A DNA stretch of 64,000 nucleotides, from positions 11,098,001 to 11,162,000 of the forward strand of contig NC_091976.1 of NCBI RefSeq assembly GCF_036711975.1. Direction: 5' to 3'. Both the position numbers and the translations under genes were made by a program. Numbering within the stretch: the stretch's first letter is position 1; each line of letters opens with the position of its first letter. Under the pieces are notes generated by a model that was given only the letters and a program-made list of their open reading frames with translations, did not search any database and was not told the origin of the DNA. This DNA is from Onthophagus taurus. Its lineage: Eukaryota > Arthropoda > Insecta > Coleoptera > Scarabaeidae. Below are positions 11,283 to 22,805 of the stretch, piece after piece.

Positions 11283-11863
11283 ATGGATAAATTCGGAAAC
11301 TTTCATGAAAACACTATACAAATTGTATATTACAATGTAGGATTTCATATGGGTATTACGAACGATGGAGATGAAAACGAAGAAAACAAACGTATATGTA
11401 ATGTATCCAATCCTCTTAACGAGAATGATGTTGCAACAAAAGATTATGTTGATAAACTTGCTCGAAAAGTAAATTATCGTCTTAAAAGCGAGATTTCCCG
11501 TTGCAATAACGTATTTCGTATATACGATAATGGTTTTCGTGATTTAAATAAAGCTACTGATTTTCTCAACGAAGAAATGCTGAAAATAAATGAGTTAACA
11601 GAAAAACATAATCAATTAAAATTAGATATGGGAAGACTATTTCGAATCTAACGAATACATTGAAGCAGAATTTGAAAGATAGCGAAATCTCTATTCAAGA
11701 ATATATAAAAGATAAACAGGATGATAAAATGCTTGATGTTATTTCGAAAATATCAGACGTAGCCTATGAACTTAAAAATATTTTAAATACAACGAATGAA
11801 TTAAAATTACGCATGGAAAAATCTTTTTCACTCATAGCTACCGAACTTAATTTAATAATTTAG
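11283..11863 (+). pseudogene. Fibre-like coiled-coil protein (Maverick B), frameshifted
   Basis: The first frame (11283-11651) contains ICNVSNPLNENDVATKDYVD, a motif like those preceding coiled-coil shafts in phage tail fibres, and relates to the 322-aa protein at 50240-51208. A frameshift near 11640-11660 moves the remaining coiled coil to 11660-11863. It is shorter than the Maverick C protein. It would sit at capsid vertices or serve in attachment (inference). Confidence 0.6.
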
Positions 11864-11949
11864 ATTGATTGAAATATATCCTAATCGAATAAAAAAGGCT
11901 GCTTATTTAACAAAATTATCATTATATTAAGTACTTTTATTGTATTAAC

Positions 11950-12795
11950 ATGAATGAGATCGACATAAGAAAGCAAATAATCGAAGAGTTACATAAACCA
12001 TCCAGGAAACGTTTTCCAAGACGACGAACAATTGTTAAAGGATTAGATGATTTATGGCAAGCGGATTTGGCTGACATGTCTGCACATGCTAAGAGCAATA
12101 AGAACCATAGATATATATTGATTGTTGTTGATTGTTTTTCAAAATATCTCTGGACTAGAGCTTTAAAGACTAAGACAGGTAAAGATGTGCGAATAGCGTT
12201 AAGCAGCATTTTTTCTTAAGATAAAAGGATTCCGAAAAATTTTCAAACTGATGCAGGAAAAGAATTCTATAATGTAGAACTAAAAAAATTGCTTGATAAA
12301 CATAACGTAAACCATTATTCCACATTTACCACCATGAAAGCAGCAATGGCTGAACGAGTCATTAGAACGCTCAAAGAAAAATTACAGAAAACGTTTCTGT
12401 ATAGGGGCAACCAAGTTTGGATTAAAATACTTCAAGACGTAGGTCTAGCTCCTTCTAAAGTTAACAGGGAAAACGTAGATCGAGTGTTAAATAGTGCATA
12501 TACTCAACTAAAGATTGCTGGGGTGGGGAAATTTATTGTAGGTCAGGTGGTTCGTATTAGTAAACATAAATCTTTATTTGAAAAAGGGTATACAGCTAAT
12601 TGGAGTATGGAATTATTTAAAATAAGAAAAGTTCAAATGACAAATCCTCCTACTTATCTGCTTAATGATATGGAAAATAATCCCATTTTGGGTGCTTTTT
12701 ATGAACATGAACTTCAAGCTACTAATTTCAAGGACGTGTATCTTATTGAACGAATAATTAAACGATCGAAAAATAAAGCCTACTTAAATGGTTAG
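11950..12795 (+). pseudogene. Retroviral-type integrase (Maverick B), nonsense codon and internal deletion
   Basis: One continuous frame broken by TAA at 12217-12219. DLWQADLADM holds the first catalytic Asp, TDAGKEFYN the second and AMAERVIRTLK the catalytic Glu. A C-terminal chromo/SH3-like part follows (VGQVVRISKHKSLFEKGY). Compared with Maverick C it lacks about nine residues after LQD. Polinton integrases insert the element with 6-bp target duplications. Confidence 0.88.
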
Positions 12796-12909
12796 GGTTT
12801 CCTTCGTCACATAATAGCTGGATTAATAAAAATGATGTTGTGTAATTAAATCAAAAACAATAAAATAAAATATGATAATTTTCATCAAGTTCTTTATTTA
12901 TCCTACTTT

Positions 12910-13401
12910 TTATACACAGCTTAATATTATCACACCAAATTGTATACAACTTTCATAAATATTATTAAATAAAAGTATGCAACTATATGTAATTCCTATT
13001 AATATTATTATTGAAGCAAATATAACTATCGCAATATTATTATAACATATTGAAATTAAATCAATATCGTATAATACCGAAATCCATTTACTGGTTATAG
13101 TACTATTATCTTCCAAAGTGAATTTGGCTTTAAATGTAATAATAGATTCACGCGAACAATTTGGTATAATAGAAAATACATCTTCCTCCATCATCTGCTT
13201 CATGGGTAACCACTTTATATCTAGATCTTTTCTTGTGTAATCCGGATCGAAACTAATTGATACCTCTTTTGTAGTTTGAGGTGCTTTGATGAGTAGTGTA
13301 CTTTGCATTACTGTGTAAAATATGGTGAAATTCATTATTCTTCTCGCGACAACGTTCAAACAATTAATATGTGCATATATCACACTTCTCAACACATACA
13401 C
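12910..13401 (-). CDS. Putative single-pass membrane protein, unrecognised
   Basis: An open frame of up to 163 residues. The true start may be an internal ATG (MNFTIFYTV ...), since the upstream part overlaps the next gene out of frame. A strong hydrophobic segment near the C-terminus (IAIVIFASIIILIGITYSC) suggests a membrane anchor with the bulk outside. No homologue recognised. It forms an overlapping minus-strand cluster with the two following entries. Whether it belongs to Maverick B or is an independent insertion is unclear. Confidence 0.4.
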   Translation of the reverse strand: MYVLRSVIYAHINCLNVVARRIMNFTIFYTVMQSTLLIKAPQTTKEVSISFDPDYTRKDLDIKWLPMKQMMEEDVFSIIPNCSRESIITFKAKFTLEDNSTITSKWISVLYDIDLISICYNNIAIVIFASIIILIGITYSCILLFNNIYESCIQFGVIILSCV

Positions 13402-13606
13402 TACACTTTGTTATAGAGATTGGAGGTCCGTCTATTTCATCACCCCCACCACCAACATTATAATGTTTGTAACAGGGTAAATGATATTTCAATTTTTCTT
13501 GCTTCTCTGGTGAAAGTTTACACCAAATGCTCTCCAATTCCTCACATGTTACAAAATTATGTTTCTTATCTATGATATAGACGCAGTCTTCATTTGAAAA
13601 CATCAC
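13364..13606 (-). CDS. Small Cys-rich protein, unrecognised
   Basis: 80 residues starting MMFSNEDC and ending with a CSVCVEKCDIC cysteine cluster that could bind zinc. The start overlaps the end of the upstream frame and the end overlaps the downstream one, each in a different frame. Such compact overlap is virus-like. It may also be part of one spliced or frameshifted gene. Confidence 0.35.
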   Translation of the reverse strand: MMFSNEDCVYIIDKKHNFVTCEELESIWCKLSPEKQEKLKYHLPCYKHYNVGGGGDEIDGPPISITKCSVCVEKCDICTY

Positions 13607-14120
13607 CTGCTTTCAAAGCACCTATCGCAGACTTTATTTGATCTGGAATTAGCGTAATTATGTCGAGTGCACACTCTCGACACTCCAATTCCTCAAAAGG
13701 AGTTAGTGAGGGAGTAAGACTTGACATTCTTTTTATATAGTCCGCCATACTCTCGCCTTGAAATTGATTGGTTAGGATAGATTGTATTAAATTAGTGTAA
13801 TATATAGGGAAATTCATCAAATGTAGTCTTTGTAATCGCATAGTAATTATTTCACAAAGTTGCTTAAGATTTTTATAACTTGTTGAATGAAGTACTAATT
13901 CCGTTCTACGAGATTGTATCCTTATAATTTTTCTATGATTTTTAAGGTTAGTGTTTTTGCAACCATAAAATATATTTAAGTAAGTGCTTAATTGCACTTC
14001 TTTACAATCAGTTTGCTCGATTACATCACTACATGAAGAACACTTTTTTCTTTGAAGTAAATGTTGATCTGCCTTAGATTCATGTATTTCCCAAAATTTA
14101 TCCCATTCGTACGATGTCAA
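13590..14120 (-). CDS. Unrecognised protein, ~176 aa
   Basis: The frame opens upstream of a TTG at 14120 with no ATG, so the real N-terminus is probably supplied by an upstream exon or is lost. A TTTATTTCAG acceptor-like string lies just upstream (minus strand, near 14130-14140). It contains a CSSC pair and CRECALDIITLIPDQ. I do not recognise it. Confidence 0.35.
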   Translation of the reverse strand: MTSYEWDKFWEIHESKADQHLLQRKKCSSCSDVIEQTDCKEVQLSTYLNIFYGCKNTNLKNHRKIIRIQSRRTELVLHSTSYKNLKQLCEIITMRLQRLHLMNFPIYYTNLIQSILTNQFQGESMADYIKRMSSLTPSLTPFEELECRECALDIITLIPDQIKSAIGALKAGDVFK

Positions 14121-15009
14121 TTTGTTTTGTACTGAAATAAACTTACTTGAGAATGAAAAACTTTTCGAACTGAATGATAAACACCTACTTGAATTAAACT
14201 GAACTTTATTTTACTATTTGGAGTTAATTAATAACATTTAAGAAATAATGCTAGAGAAGAAGATTACGAATGAAGTTTTAACACGACTTAGTTTTACAAT
14301 ACAAAATGTTCATCTTTTTCTTTTTAACAAAACCCGAAAATTCGTGAACTTGTACACAAAAAAGAAACTCGTCTAGAGAGGGAACACAATACAAGAAAAC
14401 TGAATATGAATTACAAAATATAAAGACAGAATAAACAAATCGGGTTTTTTAATAAAGATAGACTTAAAATTAACACAATTGAATGCATTTTCTTTTACTG
14501 TTTGCAGCTATTTTCACCACAGGATATCCACTAGACTGATACCCGTACCAATACTCAACGAATGAGGGAGATCATATCGCTTTTCATTTATTAATTCATA
14601 CTCTTCCGCTATTTGTCGCTCGAAATCCATAAGCAAAAGCTTATAAAATTTGATGATTCCAACGCTTCATGTTCCATTGTACTACCGACGTATTGAACGT
14701 TAATCAACAAACTAATTCTTTTTTTTCCTTTATTCAGTGAATATCCTACAAACAAAATCCTTCTTCATGTTCAGGCATGCGTACACTACTCTCCAACGAT
14801 TTTTTTTGTCTCACTTAATGACACCGCATCCGAACAAACGATCGGAAATTCTTTGTAGATTATTATTATCATTGGCGTAACCGCAACAGTTCCTTATTAT
14901 GCAATAACACAATCTTTGCGGTCAACGACGTCAGTTGTTTATATTTATACAAACAAAAAATTTAGTATGGCAACCACCCGCCCCGCACCCGCCCAACGGA
15001 GGCGCTGGG
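14121..15009. other. Non-coding or unresolved stretch
   Basis: AT-rich. A 38-codon minus-strand ORF starting MDFERQIAEEYEL lies near 14520-14630 and could be an upstream exon of the preceding gene cluster; unproven. A short GC-rich patch (CCCGCCCCGCACCCGCCC) is near 14975. No Maverick terminus could be placed. Confidence 0.4.
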
Positions 15010-18000
15010 ATGTCCAATTCAATAATGGGATTATATCTTAGTTTATTTACTAGTTAGAAAACTCGATGGAGATACAGCCAAAGATTGGGAAAAATCTATC
15101 AGTAGTTATCGAGATCCGTCGACGTTCGAAGAGTTTGAGGAATTTATTATTCGTCGAATATACACTCTCGAAGCAATAGAAAAACTTCCTATCACTAACC
15201 ACCAAAAGAAAGCTTCACAAACGATTCATAAACCCATCAATTTTAAGTCCCACAACGCCATGACTTCAAGTTCCGGTTGCTATCTGTGCGGTGCTGCACA
15301 TTACATCGCTTCATGTTCAGACTTTCTTTCACGAAACCCTCAGCAGCGTGTAGAGTTTGTAATTTCCAAGGGACTTTGCTTCAACTGTTTAGGCCTGCAC
15401 ATATTTAAGAAGTGTAGAGTCACAAAACGGTGTCGCTTCTGTCAAAAGGCTCACCATTCTACGCTTCATGGAGCTCCTCCAGAAAAGCGTCCATTCATCA
15501 CGAAAGACACTCAACCAAAATCATTCACAAACATCAACTCGAGCGTTTCATCGAATCCGATTCCTTCCACAAGTCATTTCGGCCATGCGCATCATTTTCG
15601 TGTTTCGGTGCTTCTCGCGACCGCACTGGTGCGAATTGTTTTGCCTCGAGGAGATTCTGTTTTGGTTCGCGCGTTGATTGACCAGGGATCCGAAGTTTCC
15701 TTTATCGGAGAAAATTTAGTGCAGCGACTCAAACTTAACCGACGTTCTGCGAACATCCAGTTGTTCATTGCTGGTATTGCATCACATCGCACTTGTATTT
15801 CTAACGGTGTAGTATCCGTGCAGTTGTCTTCGCGATAAAATCCATTTATTACCTTTGATGAAGAAGCGTTAGTTTTGCCAAAATTAACTTCATACTTACC
15901 TCAGAAAAATTGTATGGACTTGCCTTCCGAATTGAGAGATCTTACTTTAGCAGATCCTGACTACACGTCAGAAAGACAAATCGACTTAATACTTGGCATT
16001 CAATTTTATTCAAAAATTATCCAAGACGGCATTAAAAAAAGTAATAACAGTCTCTTGATCGCACAACAAACTTCTCTTGGATGGATCCTTTCTAGTGTAT
16101 TTTCCAATCAATCATCTGATACTAAAACAAATTCGTACGGATTTCAGTGCTCCATTGATCGCGAGTTTCTTGACGTAATGGAACGATTTTGACGACAAGA
16201 AGACGACTCTGTAAATGTGACGCGTCTCTCCGTTGACGAACACGAGTGCGAGGGACATTTTAAACAAACTCATTCTCGAGAATGTAACGGTCGGTTCGTG
16301 GTCCGGTTGCCTTTTCGAAAGTCCCCGACTGAGTTGGGGCGTCTCGCTCAGTGGCTGTACAACCTTTCAAACGTATGGAATTGCTTCGCAAAAAATTAAG
16401 AATTAAGAACTGAATACAGTTTATGTGCGAATATTTTTCTTTGGGACATATGCAGAGAACCTCTGACAATTTAGACATTCCCAATTATTATTTGCCACAC
16501 CATGGAGTAATACGAGAGACAAGTTCGACAACTCGTCTGCGCGTTGTTTTTAACGGGTCCCACCAACTTCTTCCGGAATATCACTTAATGATTGCCTTCA
16601 TATTGGTCCAAAACTACAGACTGAGTTGGTGGATGTTTTAATTCGGTGGAGGCGCCATCCTGTAGTTTTTGCGTGCGATATCGAAAGCGATATCGAAAAG
16701 ATGTATAGACAGATTAAAATCCACGATGAGGACTTGCCGTTCCAACGCATCGTCTGGCGCGAGAATGATGAACAAAAGCTGCAAACTTATGAACTCTCGA
16801 CCGTAACATATGGGCTTTCTTGCGCCCCCTTTTTGGCAATTCGTTGCATTCATGAACTCGCGAATGAAAATTCATCTCGTCAACCACTCGGCGCGGCGAC
16901 ACTTTTGCGCGATACGTATGTCGATGATATTCTCTCCAGAGCAGACAATGTCGATGAGGTCCAAGAACTCATATTTCAATTAAATCGAGTGCTTATGGCG
17001 GGCGGTTTTAACGCACGTAAGTGGATCTCAAATTATTCGGAAGCCCTTACATATCTTTCTTCTGAGCTTACCGAAAAAACGAACACTGTAGATATCGATG
17101 ACGATCATTCTCCTCGAGCCTTAGGACTTATTTGGAACAATGTTAATGATCATTTTCTGTTCAGTTTATATAATATTCGATCAAAATTACTAAACGTTCG
17201 GTACTTTCATTCATTGCAAGGTTATTTGATCTTCTAGGTTGGTTATCTCCGCTGATCATTACTGCTAAAATTATTATGCAGGACTTGTGGACGCGAAAAC
17301 TCGATTGGGACGAATCGTTGCCACATGACTTGCAAAGAAAGTGGTTATCATTTATTAACGAATTTCGCGGCGTTCCTACCATTCGGGTACCAAGGTGGCT
17401 CGGAATAGATAAAACGGCTACTTCTATTGAATTACACGGTTTCTCAGACGCGTCAAATTCCACGTACGGGGCCGTTACATATTTACGCGTCAGTAAACTC
17501 GGGGAAGTTATAGTTTCGATAGTAAATTCTAAAACAAAAGTGGCCCCATTAAAAAGTGTAACCATTCCGCGGTTAGAAGCGCGCTATAAGTGTTTTGGAT
17601 CTTCAAAACATTTCAGTTCAGCTTTGGGGCGACTCAACTGTGGCGCTTTCAAGGATTTGTAGTCACCCCAGCAAATGGAAAGATTACGTTCGCAACAGAA
17701 CCATCGAAATTCAAGAATTATCCCAAGCTCGATGGTCATACGTTTCGAGTCAGGACAAAAAAACAAGTTTTCAAATCTCAATAAACTTCTTCGAATAACA
17801 GCTTGGTGTTTCCGAATCTTTAGTAAGAATAAAGCTCATTTTGTTGCAGACATTCTTTCACCAGAGGAACTTAATCACGCTCTGATGTTCTGAGTTCGTG
17901 AATGTCAACAATTTCATTTTGGTGATGAGCTTCGAACGGGACGAGTGATACAAAAATCCAGTTCACTGTATCGACTTGTTCCATTTCTTGATGGTGAAGG

Positions 18001-19069
18001 CAGCCTAAGAGTGACTGGTCGATTGCGCTTTGCTTCCCTGGATTGGAATGAAAAACACCCGATGATTTTGCCAAAAGAATCAAGATTAACGACGTTAGTC
18101 ATCGACAGTTACCATCGCAGCACATTGCACGGAGGGACACAACTGACAGTATCATCCATACGGCGACGTTTTTGGATTTTGGGAGGCCGTGTTCCTGTCA
18201 GAGCATTCATCCAACGCTGCATGATCTGTGCTAAACATCGTGTCGAATCAAGCCAACAACTACCTTCTTCGCGCGTAACGCCTTCGAGACCATTCTTCCA
18301 CACCGGAGTTGATTACGCTGGACCCTTTCAGCTGCGAACCTTTCGAGGTCGTGGCGGTAAGACATATAAAGCTTATTTGGTTTTGTTTGTATGTTTAGCC
18401 ACCTCAGCGATTCACCTCGAAATCGCCACTGATTATTCGACAGCGGGCTTTTTAGCTGCGTATAAGCGTTTTTCGTATAAGCAATGGAAATTTAATCCTC
18501 CGGCTTAGCCACATTTTGGAGGGAAATGGGAGGCTGGAGTACGTTCAGTTAAGATGCATTTGAAAAAGATCGTTGGGACAACTTTACTGACTTATGAAGA
18601 ATTTTCTACTATACTGGTACAAATTGAAGCTGTCTTGAATTCTAGACTTCTTTGTGTGATTTCTGAAGACCCCAACAACTACAACGTATTAACTCCTGCA
18701 CATTTCTTGATTGGTTCCGCACTCAATATCGTCCCGGAACCTTCCCTTTTGAACGAAAAGGTTTCTCGTCTTACTCGATGGCAACTTCTGACGAGAATGG
18801 TTGAGGGATTTTGGAAGAAATGGGAAAGTTACTATCTTCAATCCATTCAAAACTCGACAAAATGGTTTGAGAAACGTAATGTACCGGAAATCGGAAGTTT
18901 GGTGCTTGTAAAGGATGAGCGATTTCCTCCATCAAAGTGGTTAATGGCACAAGTACAAGAGCTCCACCCTGGTTCCGATGGACACGTTCGTGTCGTCACA
19001 ATAAAAACTCCAACTACGACTTTGGTTCGCCCATTAACAAAAATATGCGTGCTTCCTCTTCAAAGTTAA
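15010..19069 (+). pseudogene. BEL/Pao retrotransposon 1: gag-pol remnant
   Basis: Domains in order across several frames: gag C-terminus (LVRKLDGDTAKDWEK) and zinc knuckles with CYLCGAAHY, CFNCL and CRFCQKAHHS (15260-15480); aspartic protease ALIDQGSEVSF (near 15670); reverse transcriptase with TYGLSCAPF and YVDDILSRAD (16626-17237); RNase H with GFSDASNSTYGAV (near 17440); integrase Zn region HRSTLHGG and CMICAKHR, then GVDYAGPF (17945-18480); integrase C-terminal part (18554-19069). Stops and frameshifts are frequent. The integrase core is deleted near 18480, where the second catalytic Asp should be. The 5' LTR and gag start are not found. Confidence 0.88.
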
Positions 19070-19366
19070 ATTTCACGAATAAAGTTTCATTTTTGTTGTA
19101 TGGTTTTTCTGAATTTCATAATAACCGATAGATTTGTGTTTTTATTGTATTCAATTCATTTTTTTTATGTTTATTCATTTTTATTAAAATTCCGTTCCGT
19201 CTGATACCTTTGCCTTATATTCAATTATATTTTTCTTTTCTTATTTCTCTAGAATATTTTGTGAGTCGATGTGGACATTTCGCTAGAAGGTCGCGATTCA
19301 TTTTTTACAATATGTTATTTCAATTTCAGGTTCGTTTTCTTATTGCTATGAGCAAGGCGGGCGGAA
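19070..19366 (+). other. 3' untranslated region and polypurine tract of BEL/Pao 1
   Basis: T-rich with no gene. The purine-rich AGCAAGGCGGGCGGAA (19351-19366) directly precedes TGTT and is the likely plus-strand primer. Confidence 0.55.
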
Positions 19367-19560
19367 TGTTAAACATTTCATTTCTATATTTATTATGTTT
19401 GTAATTTTCGTTTATGTTTTTTTTGTTTTTCGTCTTCGTTGTCGACCGTCTCGATCCTTAAACTTGTATTGTCACTTCACCTTGTCTTCTTGTAGAAATA
19501 AATTCATTCGTGTACCAGTTTTCGTGTTGTTTCATTGAGCTGTGCCAAAAGTTTCTATTG
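19367..19560 (+). repeat. 3' LTR of BEL/Pao 1 (start supported, end uncertain)
   Basis: Begins TGTTAAACATTTC immediately after the polypurine tract and contains an AATAAA polyadenylation signal at 19497-19502. The end is not fixed because no 5' LTR is present for comparison. Confidence 0.5.
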
Positions 19561-19837
19561 TCAAAAGTTTTTCTTTAATTCATAAACATAAGTGCAAGTG
19601 CTTTTCCGAAAGAAAAGCGTAAGACAGTTTAAGTTTCGTTTTCTTTATTTTTCTTCAATTTCTTTATTTTTTTTTAATAATTCGAACACAAGGAAATAAG
19701 CATAGGCTGCGAGACTTTCAATGTAAAAAAGGCCAAAAAACGTTATTTATATTTTTCAAAATTTTTGAAAAATACGTCAGAAGTGCAGCAGCGATGCGGT
19801 AGAGGAACCAGAAGAGAAGAGACTAAAGCGACCACAG
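19561..19837. other. Non-coding flank with an inverted-repeat segment
   Basis: Positions about 19690-19795 are an imperfect inverted copy of 22690-22800 (shared AAAAAAGGCC and TTTTTGAAAAATACGT strings, GCAGCGATGCG). These matching flanks face each other across the THAP element. The right flank adjoins a Penelope-like fragment, so they may be Penelope terminal repeats. Confidence 0.45.
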
Positions 19838-20734
19838 CACAGAGTATACAGAGGCCGGACTCCGGCTAATAAAAGTGGCACTCCTATCTATCCTTGTTTA
19901 ACTTATGAAAACTTCGTATGGTACTTTCTCTCTCACATAAACTGAATCGATGTAGATGGCGGTAGTGTAGTGGATCGATAAATACGAGCGGGAATACTCG
20001 TTTGAATATAAATCTCATTACTCTTTAACATTTTTTTTAATTCCAAGTACCAAAATATCAAAAATTTTCATCTCAAAACTTGAACAAGTTGTAAGATGAA
20101 AACAGTGATTTTTTGAACTTGTTATTAAAAAAAACTATAAAATATTATTAAATAAAAATGCAAACTTCAGAAGAACAAATCTATGTATATTTATAGACAA
20201 ATATTTACATTCAATCGTTTTCATGCTCATGGGGGCGTTTTTGTACAATGGTAAAGCATTTGCTTCAAGGCTAGAGGAAAACCCATGAAAAACTCTAACA
20301 TACCATAAGTCAAATAAATTTCTAGACAAATTTAGGAATACAAATTGCAGTTGCAAACAACAGATTTAAGACAGCCAGAATAAAAAAATTCTACAAAGCG
20401 ATTAAAATTAAAAGTATTATAGCGAAAACGAGCAGTAGACAGAATTAATGACAAAATGTTGTTTTACTTATAAAGTAATTATTGTTTTCAAATTAAGAAT
20501 TTATATAAACTTTAATATTTCTTTTTATTTGTTTCTGTTCGTATCAATTAGAACAATATTTCAGCGACCAGAATAAATTATAACATAGCGACCAAGACGA
20601 GAATTAAAACAAAGCGAAAAGGAACAATATTTCAGTGAGTAGAATAAAGTAACAGAGCGACCAAGACAAGAATTAAAACAAAACAAAAAGGAACAAAATT
20701 GATTTTGTCATTTTGTCTTGAATGTCATTTGTAG

Positions 20735-21767
20735 TTAATACTTCTTCAGGCAGACACATTCTGGTATGCTTAACATATCTCTCAGTGGTTCTAATGTGGT
20801 TTTATTTTCATAATTCTTTTTAAGTCTCCGGATCTGTTTCTCTTTGTTCTTTAAAATTCTCCGCAGTGATTTTTCTTTGATTGTTGCACTAGTCTGGCTC
20901 TTCTTAAATACTGACTCTGTTGTTGGATTTGTAGCGGAGGAAGGTATGGCAGCGTCTTTTGTTATATTTAACTCCTATAAATATACAAAGTGTTATTTTA
21001 TACACAAATCCGGTCGTTTTTGTTGATAATTTTACAGTGTTCATGATTTTATTTACTTAAATATATTTTTTTTTGGTTTGTTGCACTTTTGTTGCATCAT
21101 CAATAAACATGTATTATTATTATTATTAAATGCCCACTTACATTACAAAGTAAAAAAACCTTCTTCAGTAAAAAGTGATAATGTATTAAAATATAACAAT
21201 AACCAGCACAGAAATTAATTAATATTTATTTCTGACAGCTCTCAGCATAATATGGTATCCTATCCATGTTACTGATAAAGTGAAAATAAAAGTAAAACTT
21301 ACTATGACAGAATCCGTTAAATTATCTTGCTCCAGTTCAGGCTGTCTAAGCGATTCACTTGTTACAACGTGTGCTTCCTGAATAAAGAAAATGTCATTAG
21401 AACTGTAAATTTAATTCTAAAAGTAAATAGAAGCAATTAGAAGTAAGAAATTAGAATTTACATTCATGATCACTCTTAAAGGCTTTGCATCTCTTTTTAA
21501 GGTCAAGGGGGTCTTATTCAACATAAAGCTTTCCATTGTAAAATGATTGTTGCAAATTCTCATTCGTCTAGAATATGTGTTTTCTGCTGGTACATCAAGA
21601 CACTCATTCCATGATCGCTGTCTAAAATATCAAAGTAGATTTTCATTTAGTACAAAAAATCTATCCAACTTAAATTTATAAATTTACTTATTGATATTTA
21701 ATGGAAAAGAAAATAATTTAACCGCTTCCTCTACCGAACGTCCGCAAATGTAGCAATTCCTATCCAT
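20735..21767 (-). CDS. THAP-domain/coiled-coil protein, 184 aa, four exons
   Basis: I join exons 21767-21688, 21621-21462, 21377-21303 and 20974-20735. Introns start GTAAAT, GTAAAT and GTAAGT and end AG, and the lengths keep the frame to TAA at 20735. Residues 1-80 are a C2CH THAP zinc finger: CYIC, FSFP, the invariant Trp in RSWNEC, then RICNNHF and AKP. The C-terminus has a basic coiled coil (LRRILKNKEKQIRRL) and ends at KKY. THAP proteins bind DNA. Without an RNase-H-like core it could act as a binding-only repressor, comparable in concept to the truncated KP repressor of Drosophila P elements. Exon structure is from sequence only. Confidence 0.75.
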
Positions 21768-22067
21768 TACAACTAAATTCTACTATAAAACTGGACTTGG
21801 CCTGAAAAACTAACTAATTCTAAGATAACGAACTATGGTAATAAACTAATGAAAACTAAGGTATACAAACAAATAAACTACTAAACAAATCTCTGTAATA
21901 ATCAAACGATATACAGGCAAAACTACACAATAATTAAACAAGACACAGATAAAAGATTGATGAAGTAGATACAAATTTTTAAATGGCTGAATAAGCAAGT
22001 CACGCAAATTCTGATAGAACTGGACCAACTGGACGTAGCTTTTTGATTTACAGATTTACGACTTGAA

Positions 22068-22195
22068 ATACATGGCGCCATCTATTGCCTTCTTTAAACT
22101 CTACGAGTTTACGACTTAAAAATTTTGAAATAAATGGTGCCATCTATTGGTTTCTTTAAATACTACTGTAACGCGACCATTGCGCCATCTACATC
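22068..22195. repeat. Subterminal GCGCCATCTA repeats of the THAP element
   Basis: Three spaced copies of a (G/T)G(C/T)GCCATCTA-type unit near 22075, 22137 and 22182. They are candidate THAP/transposase binding sites. Similar units occur in the subterminal regions of Mavericks A and P. Confidence 0.4.
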
Positions 22196-22430
22196 GATTC
22201 AGTTTATGTGAGAGAGAAAGTATCATACGAAGTTTTCATTAGTTGAACAAGGATAGATAGGAGTGCCAATTTATTAGCCGGAGTCCGGCCTCTGTATACT
22301 CTGTGGTCCTCTGTATACTCTGTGGTCCACAAAGTATAAAAATATATAGTAATCTGTGAAAGCGACAAACGGAAAAAGAACAACAGGTGGGGAAACGTGT
22401 TCGCGAGGGAGGGGGAAACTATAAAAACAA

Positions 22431-22658
22431 TCAGCATTTAAGTTTAAAATCTTTCAAAAAAGCAAAAATGGGTTTCTGAGTTAATTGAAGTTGATCATTC
22501 AAGAGCACAAACTCTTCATTATTTTTATGTTTAACAATTTCAAAAATCTCAAGAAGATCAAGTTTTTCACTTTTACTACATTTACGTAATAATTTTATAT
22601 CTTTATAATTAATATTATGCCCTGTTTCAATGTAGTGTTTATAGACATTAGAATTCAC
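22431..22658 (-). pseudogene. Penelope-like element fragment (GIY-YIG region C-terminus)
   Basis: The minus strand reads HYIETGHNINYKD, then LLRKCSKSEKLDLLE and EIFEIVKHKNN with VLLNDQ. This is the pattern found at the C-terminal end of the GIY-YIG endonuclease domain of Penelope-like elements. No reverse transcriptase is retained. Confidence 0.6.
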
Positions 22659-22689
22659 CTTACTCTTATGCTCGCGAACACGCGAACAC

Positions 22690-22805
22690 GCATCGCTGCG
22701 GGACTTCTAACGTATTTTTCAAAATTTTTAATAACGTTTTTCGGCCTTTTTTACGTTGAAAATCTCGCAACCTCTGCTTATTTCTTTGTCTTCGCTTATT
22801 TGTAA
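22690..22805. repeat. Inverted partner of the 19690-19795 segment
   Basis: Imperfect inverted copy of the left flank of the THAP element. It contains GCGAACACGCGAACACGC direct repeats. Probably part of Penelope terminal repeats. Confidence 0.45.

Larger units (their letters stand above)
19838..22324. mobile_element. TIR transposon encoding a THAP protein (P-element-like)
   Basis: Inverted ends of about 120 bp (19838-~19960 and ~22180-22324) beginning CACAGAGTATACAGAGG. The right end carries a tandem duplication of its last ~19 bp. The flanks GACCACAG (19830-19837) and GTCCACAA (22325-22332) agree at 6 of 8 positions, as a decayed 8-bp duplication would. P elements have THAP domains and 8-bp duplications. 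Inside is a four-exon THAP gene but no visible catalytic domain. Confidence 0.65.

Noticed and set aside
13590..14120. Start at TTG 14120, and similar non-ATG starts at 53035, 55317 and 56001
   Set aside because: Eukaryotic element genes should use ATG; these are frame-opening positions. I chose downstream ATGs or treat the start as lost or spliced.
14520..14630. Short minus-strand ORF starting MDFERQIAEEY as a separate gene
   Set aside because: Only 38 codons and no support; kept as a possible exon in the text of the non-coding entry.
22204..22437. 77-codon minus-strand ORF
   Set aside because: Spans the TIR of the THAP element and its flank; no conserved features.
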